Assembly: GCF_003667275.1 (NCBI RefSeq)
Contig: NZ_RCNV01000001.1
Coordinates: 372,001-436,000, forward strand
Direction of reading: 5' to 3'
Origin: Mesonia aquimarina
Lineage (GTDB): Bacteria > Bacteroidota > Bacteroidia > Flavobacteriales > Flavobacteriaceae
Length of the DNA: 64,000 bases
Position 1 is the first letter of the stretch. The number at the start of each line of letters is the position of its first letter. A model generated the notes under the pieces. It searched no databases. It was not told the origin of the DNA and saw only the letters and a list, made by a program, of their open reading frames with translations. The translations under genes and the position numbers were made by a program. Shown in pieces: positions 8,738 through 17,191 of this stretch.

Positions 8738-11700
8738 ATGATTAATAAAATTATAGATTTTTCAATCCGAAATAAATTTATAATCGGGTTGATGATATTA
8801 GCTTGGATTGGCACCGGAATTTGGAGTGTAAAGCAAGTTCCTATTGATGCCACGCCAGATATAACCAACAATCAAGTTCAAGTAATTACCCAAGCTCCAA
8901 ATTTAGGAACCGAAGATATTGAGCAATTTGTGACTTACCCGGTAGAAGTTGCCATGAGCAATCTGCCAAAAGTTAAAGAAATACGCTCTGTTTCGCGTTT
9001 TGGACTCTCCGTGGTCACCATTGTTTTTGAAGATGATGCTGGCAATTATTTACCACGCCAGTTGGTGGGCGAAAAATTGGATCAAATAAAAGAAGATATT
9101 CCTAAAGAATTCGGGAAACCCTTTATGGGACCAATTTCAACAGGTTTAGGCGAAATTTATCAATATACTTTAGAGGTTGACCAAGAATATAAAGACAAGT
9201 ATTCGCTTACAGAATTACGCAGCATTCAAGACTGGATTATTCGGAGACAAATGGCACTGGTTGCCGGTGTAGTTGAAGTAAACGCCTTTGGCGGAAAAAT
9301 AAAGCAATACGAAATTGCTGTACATCCTGACGAATTAAAAGCTATCGGAATTAGCATTAATCAGATTTTTGAAGCATTAAAGCAAAATAATCAAAACACC
9401 GGAGGCGCTTATATTGAAAAAAACCATCGAGCAAATTTTATTCGTGGCGAAGGTTTAGCGAGAAGTATTCAAGATTTAGAACAAATCGTTATTACCAATC
9501 AGCAAGGTATTCCTATAAAAATAAAAGATGTTGCTAACGTAAAAATCGGAAACGCTGTTCGCTACGGCGCTTTAACCAAAGACGGACAAGGAGAAACTGT
9601 TGGTGGAATGATTTTGATGTTGAAAGGTGCAAACTCCAATGAAGTTATTCAGCGTGTAAAAACACGCATGAATCAAATAGAAAAATCACTTCCAGAAGGT
9701 GTTCACGTAAAACCTTTTTTAGATCGGAGCAATCTTATAAAAAAAACAACTTCAACGGTTACCAATAATCTGGTAGAAGGTGGTTTAATTGTAATTTTTG
9801 TCTTGGTTTTATTACTTGGTAATTGGCGTGGCGGTTTAATTGTAGCTTCCACTATTCCACTTTCGCTATTGTTTGCTTTTATTTTAATGAACATTTTTGA
9901 TGTGTGGGCAAACTTGATGAGTTTAGGCGCTATAGATTTCGGAATTATTGTAGATGGTGCCGTTATAATTGTGGAAAGCACCGTGTTTTTCTTGTATGCT
10001 GCTGTAAAAAAAGGGAAAGAAATAAGTGATAAAAAGAGAGATAATATCGCTAAAAATTCATCTAAAAAAATGATGAATTCTGCTTTCTTCGGGCAGCTTA
10101 TCATTATGATTGTCTTTTTACCCATTTTAGCTTTAGAAGGCGTTGAAGGAAAAATGTTTGAACCCATGGCACTCACTTTTATCTTTGCCATGCTAGGTGC
10201 TATGATTCTTTGCTTGACTTATGTTCCTATGGCTTCTTCACTATTTTTACGTGCACCAAAAAAGCTGAAAAAAAGTTGGGGAGATAAAATTGTACTTCGA
10301 GTAGAAAACATCTATCAAAAAAGCCTGAATAAAGTCTTAAAAAAAGGAAGATTAGTTTTATTTGCAGCATTAGGCTTATTAGCATTCGCTGCAGTAACTT
10401 TTTCATCAATGGGAGGCGAATTTATCCCACAATTAGATGAAGGCGACATAGCTTTTCACGCTATCTTAAAGCCCGGAAGTTCGTTAAGCGAATCGATTAA
10501 AGCTACTACAAAAATAGAGCAACTTATAAAAGCTGAATTTCCAGAAGTAAAATCTGTTGTAAGTAGAATTGGCGTTGCAGATGTTCCTACCGATCCTATG
10601 CCTATGGATATTGCTGATATTTTTGTGATTTTAAAACCAAAATCAGATTGGGTTTCTGCTGAAAGTAAAGCCGAGCTCATTAAAAAGATTAAGGAACAAA
10701 TCAATATTATTCCCGGAGTTTCTTATGAATTTACTCAACCAATAGAAATGCGGTTTAATGAACTCTTAACCGGTGTTCGTGAAGATGTTGCGGTAAAATT
10801 ATTTGGTGAAAATTTACAGGTTTTGGCTGATAAAGCTAAAGAAATGGGAGAAATTATTGCTGAAATAGATGGTGTTGCCGATATGAAAGTGGAAGCTACT
10901 AGCGGTTTACCACAGATAACAGTACATTACAATAGAAATAAACTGGCACAATATGGTGTAAAAGTAAATCAGTTAAATACCTTAATTGAAACTGCTTTTG
11001 CCGGTGGAAAAGCAGGTGTTATTTTTGAAGGAGAAAAACGTTACGACCTGGTTGTTAGATTAATAGAAAATCAACGAAAGGAAATTGAAAATATTCAAAA
11101 TATTTATGTCAATTTACCGAACGGAAATTCTATTCCGCTTCGCGAATTAGCTCATATCAGCTATCAATCCGGACCGATGCAAATTAGCCGAGATAATACC
11201 AATCGCAGAACTTATGTTGGTATTAATATTAGAGATCGCGATGTAAAATCTGTTGTAGAAGATATTCAAACTAAACTCGATCAAGAATTTGATTTACCAA
11301 CTGGTTATTATATTCGCTACGGCGGCGCTTTTGAGAATTTAGAACGTGCCAGCAATCGATTAAAAATTGTAGTTCCCATCGCGTTATTATTAATTTTTAT
11401 CTTAATTTATTTTGCCTTAAAATCTTTTTCGCAAACACTTATGATTTACTTAGCCATTCCTATGGCTTGTATTGGTGGAGTTTTTGCCCTTTGGTTACGC
11501 GATATGCCGTTTAGCATTTCTGCCGGAGTTGGTTTTATTGTGCTTTTTGGTGTTGCTGTTTTAAACGGATTAGTGATGATTAATGGTTTAAATGAATTAA
11601 AAGCAGAAGGAAAAACAAATTTAACCGATAGAATTTTATTAGGAACAAAAAGACGGGTACGGCCAATTATGCTTACCGCTTTAACCGATATTTTCGGTTT

Positions 11701-13060
11701 TTTACCTATGGCAATTTCTACATCGTCAGGTGCAGAAGTGCAACAACCACTAGCTACTGTAGTTATTGGTGGTTTGTTAACCGCTACCCTGCTTACCCTT
11801 TTTATTCTTCCGGTTTTATACAAATGGATTGAACAACGAAAAGAAAAGAAAGGAGCGCTAAAAATCAAACCTGGTTTTGCCATAGTTCTATTGGCTTTAT
11901 GTTCTTCAAGTTTTTCTTTTGGTCAAGGAAAAACACCAACAATAAATTTAGAAGAGGCCGTAGAAAAAGCTAAAAAACAATATTATTTACTGCAAAATAA
12001 AAATTTGTCTATTGAACAGGAAAAAACCTATAAAAGTGAAGTAGTTGATTTAGGAACAACTAAAATTTTTACCGCAGGAGAAGAAATTAACAACGGCAGC
12101 GGAGTTTATACACTGGTGGGAATTAATCAGCAAGATATTGATTTATTAGGAATTGGTACCAAACAAAATCTCTTAGAAACTCGTATTGCTTTAGCTGAAA
12201 AAGTAGCCAATTTTTCGGAAATTGAATTAGAACTCGCCGTTAGAAAATCTTGGACGCAAGTCTATACGGATAAACAAAAATTTAAGCTCTATAAATCTTT
12301 AGATTCTATTTATAAAAAGTTCACAAAAGCGGCGCAATTAAATTTTGAAGTTGAAGCTATTTCTCAATTAGAATATAAATCGGCAATTATAAAAGCAAGA
12401 CAAATTTCACTTCAACAAAGTCAATATAAAAAAGCTTATAAAAACAGTTTAAAAAAATTCAATTTATGGTTAGCTAGCGATACTTTATTTTCAATAACAG
12501 ATGAAAAACCGATTATTGAAATTCCCATAAGAAAAAGTGATCGTATAGAAAATCATCCTGAAATTCAACTCGCTGAAAAGAAATTAGCTAACGCTGAAGC
12601 TACACATCGTCTAGCAAAAAATCAACTTCTACCTAAATTTAATGTTCAGTATGGATTTCAAGAAATAAATGGCAATGGCGGTTTTTATTCTTATCAAGCC
12701 GGAGTTTCTATTCCGTTATTTTCTGGAGCAGAAAAAAGACAACAAAAAAGTAGTGAAATTGAACAAGAAATTGCCTCAAATAATTTGAGTTTTACGGAAC
12801 AAAAAATTCAAATTGACTATGAAAATGCCTTAGAAAGTTTTTTTACTTGGCAAAAAAACTATCAATTTTACCAAACGGAAGCTTTGCCCTTGGCCGAAGA
12901 ACAAAAAAAAGGAGCATTATTGGCTTACAAAGAAGGTGCTATTACCTATACAGAATTTACACAGTGGGTGGCTGAAGCCGTTTCTACAGAAATGGCAGCA
13001 ATTGAAGCTGAAAAATCATATTGGGAAGCCTTATTTCAATTAATCTATTATCAACAATAA
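8738..13060 (+). CDS. CusA/CzcA heavy-metal RND pump fused to a C-terminal TolC domain
   Basis: 1440-residue fusion. Residues about 1-1040 are a heavy-metal RND pump with the usual 12 membrane helices and two periplasmic loops, starting MINKIIDFSIRNKF. TM4 carries DFGIIVDGAVII (Asp400, Asp406), which resembles the divalent-cation CzcA class more than the E. coli CusA motif. After LPVLYKWIEQ comes a hydrophobic stretch (about 1050-1065) ending SFGQ, like an internal signal peptide, and then a TolC-like outer-membrane domain (about 1070-1440). I chose the ATG at 8738 because an upstream GTG at 8663 would add 25 residues that do not look like the family. The next gene starts 2 bases later. Ion specificity is unresolved. 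Confidence 0.93.
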   Translation: MINKIIDFSIRNKFIIGLMILAWIGTGIWSVKQVPIDATPDITNNQVQVITQAPNLGTEDIEQFVTYPVEVAMSNLPKVKEIRSVSRFGLSVVTIVFEDDAGNYLPRQLVGEKLDQIKEDIPKEFGKPFMGPISTGLGEIYQYTLEVDQEYKDKYSLTELRSIQDWIIRRQMALVAGVVEVNAFGGKIKQYEIAVHPDELKAIGISINQIFEALKQNNQNTGGAYIEKNHRANFIRGEGLARSIQDLEQIVITNQQGIPIKIKDVANVKIGNAVRYGALTKDGQGETVGGMILMLKGANSNEVIQRVKTRMNQIEKSLPEGVHVKPFLDRSNLIKKTTSTVTNNLVEGGLIVIFVLVLLLGNWRGGLIVASTIPLSLLFAFILMNIFDVWANLMSLGAIDFGIIVDGAVIIVESTVFFLYAAVKKGKEISDKKRDNIAKNSSKKMMNSAFFGQLIIMIVFLPILALEGVEGKMFEPMALTFIFAMLGAMILCLTYVPMASSLFLRAPKKLKKSWGDKIVLRVENIYQKSLNKVLKKGRLVLFAALGLLAFAAVTFSSMGGEFIPQLDEGDIAFHAILKPGSSLSESIKATTKIEQLIKAEFPEVKSVVSRIGVADVPTDPMPMDIADIFVILKPKSDWVSAESKAELIKKIKEQINIIPGVSYEFTQPIEMRFNELLTGVREDVAVKLFGENLQVLADKAKEMGEIIAEIDGVADMKVEATSGLPQITVHYNRNKLAQYGVKVNQLNTLIETAFAGGKAGVIFEGEKRYDLVVRLIENQRKEIENIQNIYVNLPNGNSIPLRELAHISYQSGPMQISRDNTNRRTYVGINIRDRDVKSVVEDIQTKLDQEFDLPTGYYIRYGGAFENLERASNRLKIVVPIALLLIFILIYFALKSFSQTLMIYLAIPMACIGGVFALWLRDMPFSISAGVGFIVLFGVAVLNGLVMINGLNELKAEGKTNLTDRILLGTKRRVRPIMLTALTDIFGFLPMAISTSSGAEVQQPLATVVIGGLLTATLLTLFILPVLYKWIEQRKEKKGALKIKPGFAIVLLALCSSSFSFGQGKTPTINLEEAVEKAKKQYYLLQNKNLSIEQEKTYKSEVVDLGTTKIFTAGEEINNGSGVYTLVGINQQDIDLLGIGTKQNLLETRIALAEKVANFSEIELELAVRKSWTQVYTDKQKFKLYKSLDSIYKKFTKAAQLNFEVEAISQLEYKSAIIKARQISLQQSQYKKAYKNSLKKFNLWLASDTLFSITDEKPIIEIPIRKSDRIENHPEIQLAEKKLANAEATHRLAKNQLLPKFNVQYGFQEINGNGGFYSYQAGVSIPLFSGAEKRQQKSSEIEQEIASNNLSFTEQKIQIDYENALESFFTWQKNYQFYQTEALPLAEEQKKGALLAYKEGAITYTEFTQWVAEAVSTEMAAIEAEKSYWEALFQLIYYQQ

Positions 13061-13062
13061 TT

Positions 13063-14292
13063 ATGAAAACCTTATATAAACAATCAAATTTATTTCTATT
13101 GAATTTGAATTCTATAAAAAAACATCAATTTCAAACAGGTTTTTTACTCTTGTTTTTTTGTGTGTTTTTTATGGCTTGCAAAGAAAATCAAGTCGAAAAC
13201 AAACCGGTAAAACAAAATGTAAATTCTTCAGATAAAGAAGAAATCCATATATCAAAAAAGAAGGCTGAAGCGCTTAATCTAAAAATCGGTGTCGTAAAAA
13301 AAAGAAATATTAGCGGTTTTGTAGAAGCCAATGGGCGCTTAGAAGTTCCGCCACAAAACGAAGCGAGTTTAAGTTCTGTAGTAGGCGCAACAATACATTC
13401 AATTAATGTAATTGAAGGCGATGAGGTAAAAAAAGGACAAACACTTGCTTATTTAACCCACCCAAATTTAATTGAAATGCAAAGCAATTATTTAGAAGCA
13501 TACAATCATAAAAGCTATTTGTTACAAGAAAAAGAACGCCAAAAAAAATTATATGATGCCGGAGTTGGATCGGGTAAAAATTACCAAAAAGCACAAAGTG
13601 ATTTTCAAAAAAATGATGCAATTTTAAGTGGCTTAAAAGCAAAATTGCGTTTGCTAAATATTTCGATACAAAAAATTGAGCAAGGAGAAATTCAAGAACG
13701 TGTTCAAGTTAAAAGTCCGATTGATGGTTATATTCAAAAAGTGAATATAAAAACCGGGCAGTTTGTAGAAGCGCAAACACATTTGTTTGATATTATAAAC
13801 ACGCATCATATTCATGCAGATTTAATGGTTTATGAAAATGATATTTCTAAAATTGAAAAAGGTCAACATATCAAATTTAACGTTCAATCCTTACCGAATA
13901 AAGAATTATCAGCCGAAATTTATTCCATCGGAAAAACATTTGAAGAACAACCAAAAGCAGTACACGTACACGCCGAAATAAAAGGAAATAAAGAAAATTT
14001 ATTGCCGGGAATGTATATTCAAGGTCGTATAGAAACTGACAATCAGCAAAACTACGCGCTACCTGAAGATGCGATAGTACGAGAAGGTGATCGTTATTAT
14101 ATTTTTAAAGCTGAAGAAAAAAATGAAGAATGGTTTTTTGAACCGGTAGAAATAAAAACACTCCAAAGTCAATCTGGTTGGACAGCTATTGCTTTTTTAA
14201 ACAAAAAAGATGAAAAAGCTACCTATGCTTTTAATAATGCTTATTATTTGTTAGCAGAATCTCAAAAAGAAGAAGGCGGACATCATCATTAA
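13063..14292 (+). CDS. RND efflux periplasmic adaptor lipoprotein (CusB/CzcB-like)
   Basis: 409-residue membrane-fusion protein. The N-terminus carries a hydrophobic signal ending FFMAC, a lipobox, after about 38 residues. A barrel-sandwich hybrid (GDEVKKGQTLAYL), a helical hairpin (about 135-215) and a beta-barrel (about 250-340) follow, and the protein ends with three His. The ATG at 13063 is preferred over one at 13021 inside the pump gene because it lies 2 bases after the pump stop, which indicates translational coupling. It is the probable partner of the CusA-TolC fusion. It lacks the HMBD and DUF3347 modules of the first adaptor, so the island has two adaptor types. Confidence 0.9.
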   Translation: MKTLYKQSNLFLLNLNSIKKHQFQTGFLLLFFCVFFMACKENQVENKPVKQNVNSSDKEEIHISKKKAEALNLKIGVVKKRNISGFVEANGRLEVPPQNEASLSSVVGATIHSINVIEGDEVKKGQTLAYLTHPNLIEMQSNYLEAYNHKSYLLQEKERQKKLYDAGVGSGKNYQKAQSDFQKNDAILSGLKAKLRLLNISIQKIEQGEIQERVQVKSPIDGYIQKVNIKTGQFVEAQTHLFDIINTHHIHADLMVYENDISKIEKGQHIKFNVQSLPNKELSAEIYSIGKTFEEQPKAVHVHAEIKGNKENLLPGMYIQGRIETDNQQNYALPEDAIVREGDRYYIFKAEEKNEEWFFEPVEIKTLQSQSGWTAIAFLNKKDEKATYAFNNAYYLLAESQKEEGGHHH

Positions 14293-14318
14293 AATCACTA
14301 CTTTTAACAAAAAATAAG

Positions 14319-14927
14319 ATGCTCATTATTGGAATTGCCGGTGGAACCGGAAGCGGAAAAACAAGTCTTGTTAAAAAAATTTTAGATTCACTTAATTCAA
14401 ATGAAATTAACTTAATTTCTCAAGATTCTTATTACAAAGAAAACAATAAACTTAGCCAAAAAGAACGCGCTCAAATAAATTTTGATCATCCTGATGCCAT
14501 AGATTTTGAATTGTTGACAACACATTTAAAAGAACTAAAAACAGGAAAAACTATAGCGCAACCCACCTATTCTTTTATTGAGCACAACCGAATGGCAGCA
14601 ACGCAAAAAATTGAGCCTAAAAAAATAATTTTGGTAGAAGGAATTCTCATTTTCAATCATCAAGAATTACGCGATTTATTTGACGTGAAAATTTTTGTAG
14701 ATGCAGATACAGACGAGCGATTAATAAGAAGACTAAAAAGAGATATAAAAGAGCGCGGTAGAAACTTAGAAGAAGTGTTAACGCGATATCAAAACACCTT
14801 AAAACCTATGCATCAGCAATTCATAGAACCCAGCAAAGCATTTGCAGATATTATAATTCCAAACAATCATTACAATAGCACAGCTGTTAATATTGTTCAA
14901 GCAATTATAAAAAATGGTTTAGACTAA
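14319..14927 (+). CDS. udk: Uridine kinase
   Basis: 202-residue cytosolic kinase phosphorylating uridine/cytidine to UMP/CMP in pyrimidine salvage. It has the Walker A motif GGTGSGKT (residues 8-15), the segment SQDSYYK, FDHPDAIDF, and a lid with the RRLKRDIKERGR motif, all typical of Udk. Length matches the family. It begins 26 bases after the metal island and 18 bases before the FtsB-like gene. No link to metal handling is implied; this marks the end of the island. Confidence 0.93.
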   Translation: MLIIGIAGGTGSGKTSLVKKILDSLNSNEINLISQDSYYKENNKLSQKERAQINFDHPDAIDFELLTTHLKELKTGKTIAQPTYSFIEHNRMAATQKIEPKKIILVEGILIFNHQELRDLFDVKIFVDADTDERLIRRLKRDIKERGRNLEEVLTRYQNTLKPMHQQFIEPSKAFADIIIPNNHYNSTAVNIVQAIIKNGLD

Positions 14928-14932
14928 ATTTG

Positions 14933-14940
14933 TATCTTCG
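14933..14940 (+). promoter_or_regulatory. Putative -7 box (TATCTTCG) upstream of the FtsB-like gene
   Basis: TATCTTCG differs by one base from the TAnnTTTG consensus and lies 5 bases before the ATG at 14946. The same octamer precedes the DHH gene at 46541. No clear -33 element is seen. Confidence 0.35.
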
Positions 14941-14945
14941 TAGCG

Positions 14946-15269
14946 ATGAGTTTTCAAGAGTTACGTAATAAAAAATGGTTTAAGATTGTAAGCAACAAAT
15001 ACGTGCTTATAATCCTATTTTTTGGTGTTTGGATGTTTTTTTTAGACAGCAATTCTTGGCTTGTACACCAAGAATTAAATCAAGAAATTAACGAACTCAA
15101 CAACAACAAAAAATATTATAAAACAGAAATTAATAAAGATAAAGCTATTATTAAAAGTTTAGACGATTCTTTTGAACTTGAAAAATTTGCCCGCGAAAAA
15201 TATTTTATGAAACGCGAAAACGAAGATGTCTTTATTATTGAATATAAAGATAGCCTCAAAAAAGATTAA
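14946..15269 (+). CDS. FtsB/DivIC-type septum formation initiator
   Basis: 107-residue bitopic membrane protein of the divisome. A short cytosolic N-terminus, one membrane helix (about residues 20-37) and a periplasmic coiled coil (about 40-75, rich in Glu/Asn/Lys) precede a conserved C-terminal part with LEKFAREKYFMKRENEDVF, characteristic of the DivIC/FtsB family. The partner in division complexes is FtsL/FtsQ by family knowledge. It is followed immediately by mutA (1 base between the stop and the ATG). Confidence 0.85.
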   Translation: MSFQELRNKKWFKIVSNKYVLIILFFGVWMFFLDSNSWLVHQELNQEINELNNNKKYYKTEINKDKAIIKSLDDSFELEKFAREKYFMKRENEDVFIIEYKDSLKKD

Positions 15270-15270
15270 T

Positions 15271-16647
15271 ATGAGTAAAAAATTATTTGAAGATTTTCAG
15301 GAGGTTTCTGCTAAAGAATGGAAACAAAAAATTCAAGTAGATTTAAAAGGAGCCGATTACAAAAGTCTTATTTTTCGTAGCAACGAAGGAATTGATGTAA
15401 AACCATTTTATCATCAAGAAGATGTAACCGAAAAAAAGATTTCAGCAACACCAACCGATTGGAAAATTACAGAGCGTTTTGTAATTCATGATGAAGAAAA
15501 TATTCATATAAAGCTAAAGGAAAGCATAGATAAAGGTGCTGAAAGTTTGTGGCTTCAAATTGCTTCAGTAGAAGTCGACATCATTAAAATTCTAAAAGAA
15601 TTAGATTTAACTGAACTTCCTATATTTTTAGAATTTCAGTTTTTAAATAAAAATACAGCCGAGGAATTAAAAGCTTTTCTTCAAGATAAAAAGCATCAAA
15701 TTTCTGTCGGAATTGATATTATTGGAAATCTCGCAGAAAGCGGAAATTGGTTTAAAAACTTAAATACAGATCACGAAAAACTCGCTTCTTTTATTGAATT
15801 ACAAAATTCTATAGAAAGCGTAATTTCTATAAATACAGAAGTTTATCAAAACGGTGGTGCCAATTGTACGCAACAATTAGCTTATGCTATGGCACACGTT
15901 AATGAATATTTAAATCATATTTCAACGAATTTCTCTACGGAAGCTAAAAAATTTAAACCGACTTTTAAGGTAGCTTTAGGTTCTAATTATTTCTTTGAAA
16001 TCGCGAAACTAAAAACTTTGCGTAATTTATACGCCACCATTGCTTCGGCTTATGAAATGCCGGAAGAAATTAACATTCTCGCATTTCCTACAAAACGCAA
16101 CAAAACACTTTACGATTATAATGTAAATATGTTACGCACCACTACCGAATGCATGAGCGGAATTTTAGGCGGAGCCGATTTGGTTTGCAATTTCGCTTAC
16201 GATGAAATTTATCATCACGATAACGAATTTGGAAGAAGAATCGCCAGAAATCAGCTTTTAGTTCTAAAAAATGAAAGCTATTTTAATAAAGTAGCAAATA
16301 TTAGTGATGGGAGTTATTACATTGAAACCATTACGGAGCAGTTATCAGAAAAAGCTTTAGCAGTTTTTAAAACCATTGAAAAAGGCGGCGGTTTTCTTAC
16401 TGAATTAAAGGAAGGAACCATTCAGCGAAAAATAAAAGAAAGTGCCGATAAAGAAAAAACACAATTTGAAAATGGTGAAATCACCTTAGTCGGTACCAAT
16501 AAATATGTAAATGAAGAAGATAAAATGAAGCAAGACATTGAAGTTGACCCGTTTTTAAAACATGAAAAACGTAAAACTTTAATCGGACCCATTATTCAAA
16601 AACGGCTCGCTGAAAAAAGTGAACAAGAACGATTAGCAACCGAATAA
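15271..16647 (+). CDS. mutA: Methylmalonyl-CoA mutase small subunit
   Basis: 458-residue small (non-catalytic) subunit of the heterodimeric B12-dependent mutase that interconverts methylmalonyl-CoA and succinyl-CoA. It has the TIM-barrel mutase fold without a C-terminal cobalamin domain, and segments such as TTECMSGILGGADLVCNFAYDE and SYFNKVANISDGSYYIE near the barrel end. The ATG at 15271 starts MSKKLFEDF, whereas an upstream Met at 15226 would overlap the FtsB gene by 44 bases. The large subunit is normally next; here a GIY-YIG gene and repeats separate them. Confidence 0.93.
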   Translation: MSKKLFEDFQEVSAKEWKQKIQVDLKGADYKSLIFRSNEGIDVKPFYHQEDVTEKKISATPTDWKITERFVIHDEENIHIKLKESIDKGAESLWLQIASVEVDIIKILKELDLTELPIFLEFQFLNKNTAEELKAFLQDKKHQISVGIDIIGNLAESGNWFKNLNTDHEKLASFIELQNSIESVISINTEVYQNGGANCTQQLAYAMAHVNEYLNHISTNFSTEAKKFKPTFKVALGSNYFFEIAKLKTLRNLYATIASAYEMPEEINILAFPTKRNKTLYDYNVNMLRTTTECMSGILGGADLVCNFAYDEIYHHDNEFGRRIARNQLLVLKNESYFNKVANISDGSYYIETITEQLSEKALAVFKTIEKGGGFLTELKEGTIQRKIKESADKEKTQFENGEITLVGTNKYVNEEDKMKQDIEVDPFLKHEKRKTLIGPIIQKRLAEKSEQERLATE

Positions 16648-16677
16648 TTATTGCTGAAATTTTAATGTAAAAAGAAC

Positions 16678-16707
16678 CGTCATGCTGAACTTGTTTCAGC
16701 ATCGCAT
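16678..16707 (+). repeat. REP-like palindromic element, copy 1
   Basis: 30-base element with an 8-bp inverted repeat (ATGCTGAA 16682-16689 / TTCAGCAT 16695-16702), flanked by CGTC and CGCAT. It matches the element at 17047-17076 at 28 of 30 positions and stands directly upstream of the GIY-YIG gene. Confidence 0.85.
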
Positions 16708-16718
16708 AATTCTTAAAT

Positions 16719-16997
16719 ATGAAATTATCTTATGTTTATATACTTTCTAATAAATATAGAACAACATTTTATATTGGAGTTACAAACGATTTAAAACAAA
16801 GGCTTTATGAACATAGTGAAGAAACCGGTTCTAAGTTTACTTCAAAATATAATATAAAAGATTTATTGTATTTTGAAAAGTTTACTGAAATAAATCAAGC
16901 TATTTTAAGAGAAAAACAATTAAAGAATTGGAAAAAGGACTGGAAAATAAATTTAATAAAAGATAATAATCCTAAACTTGAAACATTAGTCTTATAA
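16719..16997 (+). CDS. Small GIY-YIG nuclease-domain protein
   Basis: 92-residue stand-alone GIY-YIG domain of the UPF0213/YhbQ-like group. The first strand has YVYIL (replacing GIY) and FYIGVTND (YIG). A conserved Arg lies in LKQRLYEH and the catalytic-type Glu in ILREKQLKNWKKDWK near residues 66-76. It lies between mutA and mutB, which are usually adjacent, and is flanked by REP-like palindromes on both sides. That layout suggests a mobile or domesticated unit and recalls the way RAYT transposases sit between REP sequences. The nuclease fold is firm; activity and any role in spreading repeats are inference. Confidence 0.88.
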   Translation: MKLSYVYILSNKYRTTFYIGVTNDLKQRLYEHSEETGSKFTSKYNIKDLLYFEKFTEINQAILREKQLKNWKKDWKINLIKDNNPKLETLVL

Positions 16998-17009
16998 ATA
17001 TTAAGCAAA

Positions 17010-17039
17010 ATGAGAACCTGAATCAAGTTCAGGTTGACG
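17010..17039 (-). repeat. REP-like palindromic element, inverted copy 2
   Basis: Its sequence matches the reverse complement of copy 1 at 24 of 30 positions. The hairpin arms differ (AACCTGAA 17015-17022 / TTCAGGTT 17028-17035), yet the differences are compensatory, so base pairing is kept. With copy 3 it forms an inverted pair. Confidence 0.75.
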
Positions 17040-17046
17040 CTAACAA

Positions 17047-17076
17047 CGTCATGCTGAACTCATTTCAGCATCGCAT
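17047..17076 (+). repeat. REP-like palindromic element, copy 3
   Basis: Direct copy of the 16678-16707 element with two mismatches in the loop region (CTCATTT for CTTGTTT). It lies 7 bases after the inverted copy 2. Confidence 0.85.
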
Positions 17077-17132
17077 TAAATTATTAAAAAATAAAATTCA
17101 GTGTAAAAGTTAGAAAGATGTTTAAGTTTATT

Positions 17133-17160
17133 TCCTGCAAGCTTTTAAAACTTTTCAGGA
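17133..17160. repeat. Imperfect palindrome upstream of mutB
   Basis: Two 14-base half-sites (TCCTGCAAGCTTTT and AAAACTTTTCAGGA) pair at 12 of 14 positions counting one G-T. It lies 32 bases before mutB, downstream of the REP cluster. It resembles a degenerate intergenic hairpin repeat; a leader structure is also possible. Confidence 0.45.
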
Positions 17161-17191
17161 GATAAATCATAACCAAGAATCAGTAAAGACG

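Noticed and set aside
9703-10191. 162-residue - strand frame inside the RND pump
   Set aside because: Antisense shadow of conserved pump sequence; no start signal or domain.
11446-11883. 145-residue - strand frame inside the RND pump
   Set aside because: Same reason: mirror of transmembrane helices in the real gene.
13021-13062. Upstream Met for the second adaptor
   Set aside because: It lies within the pump gene and would add residues before a good signal peptide; ATG 13063 is placed 2 bases after the pump stop.
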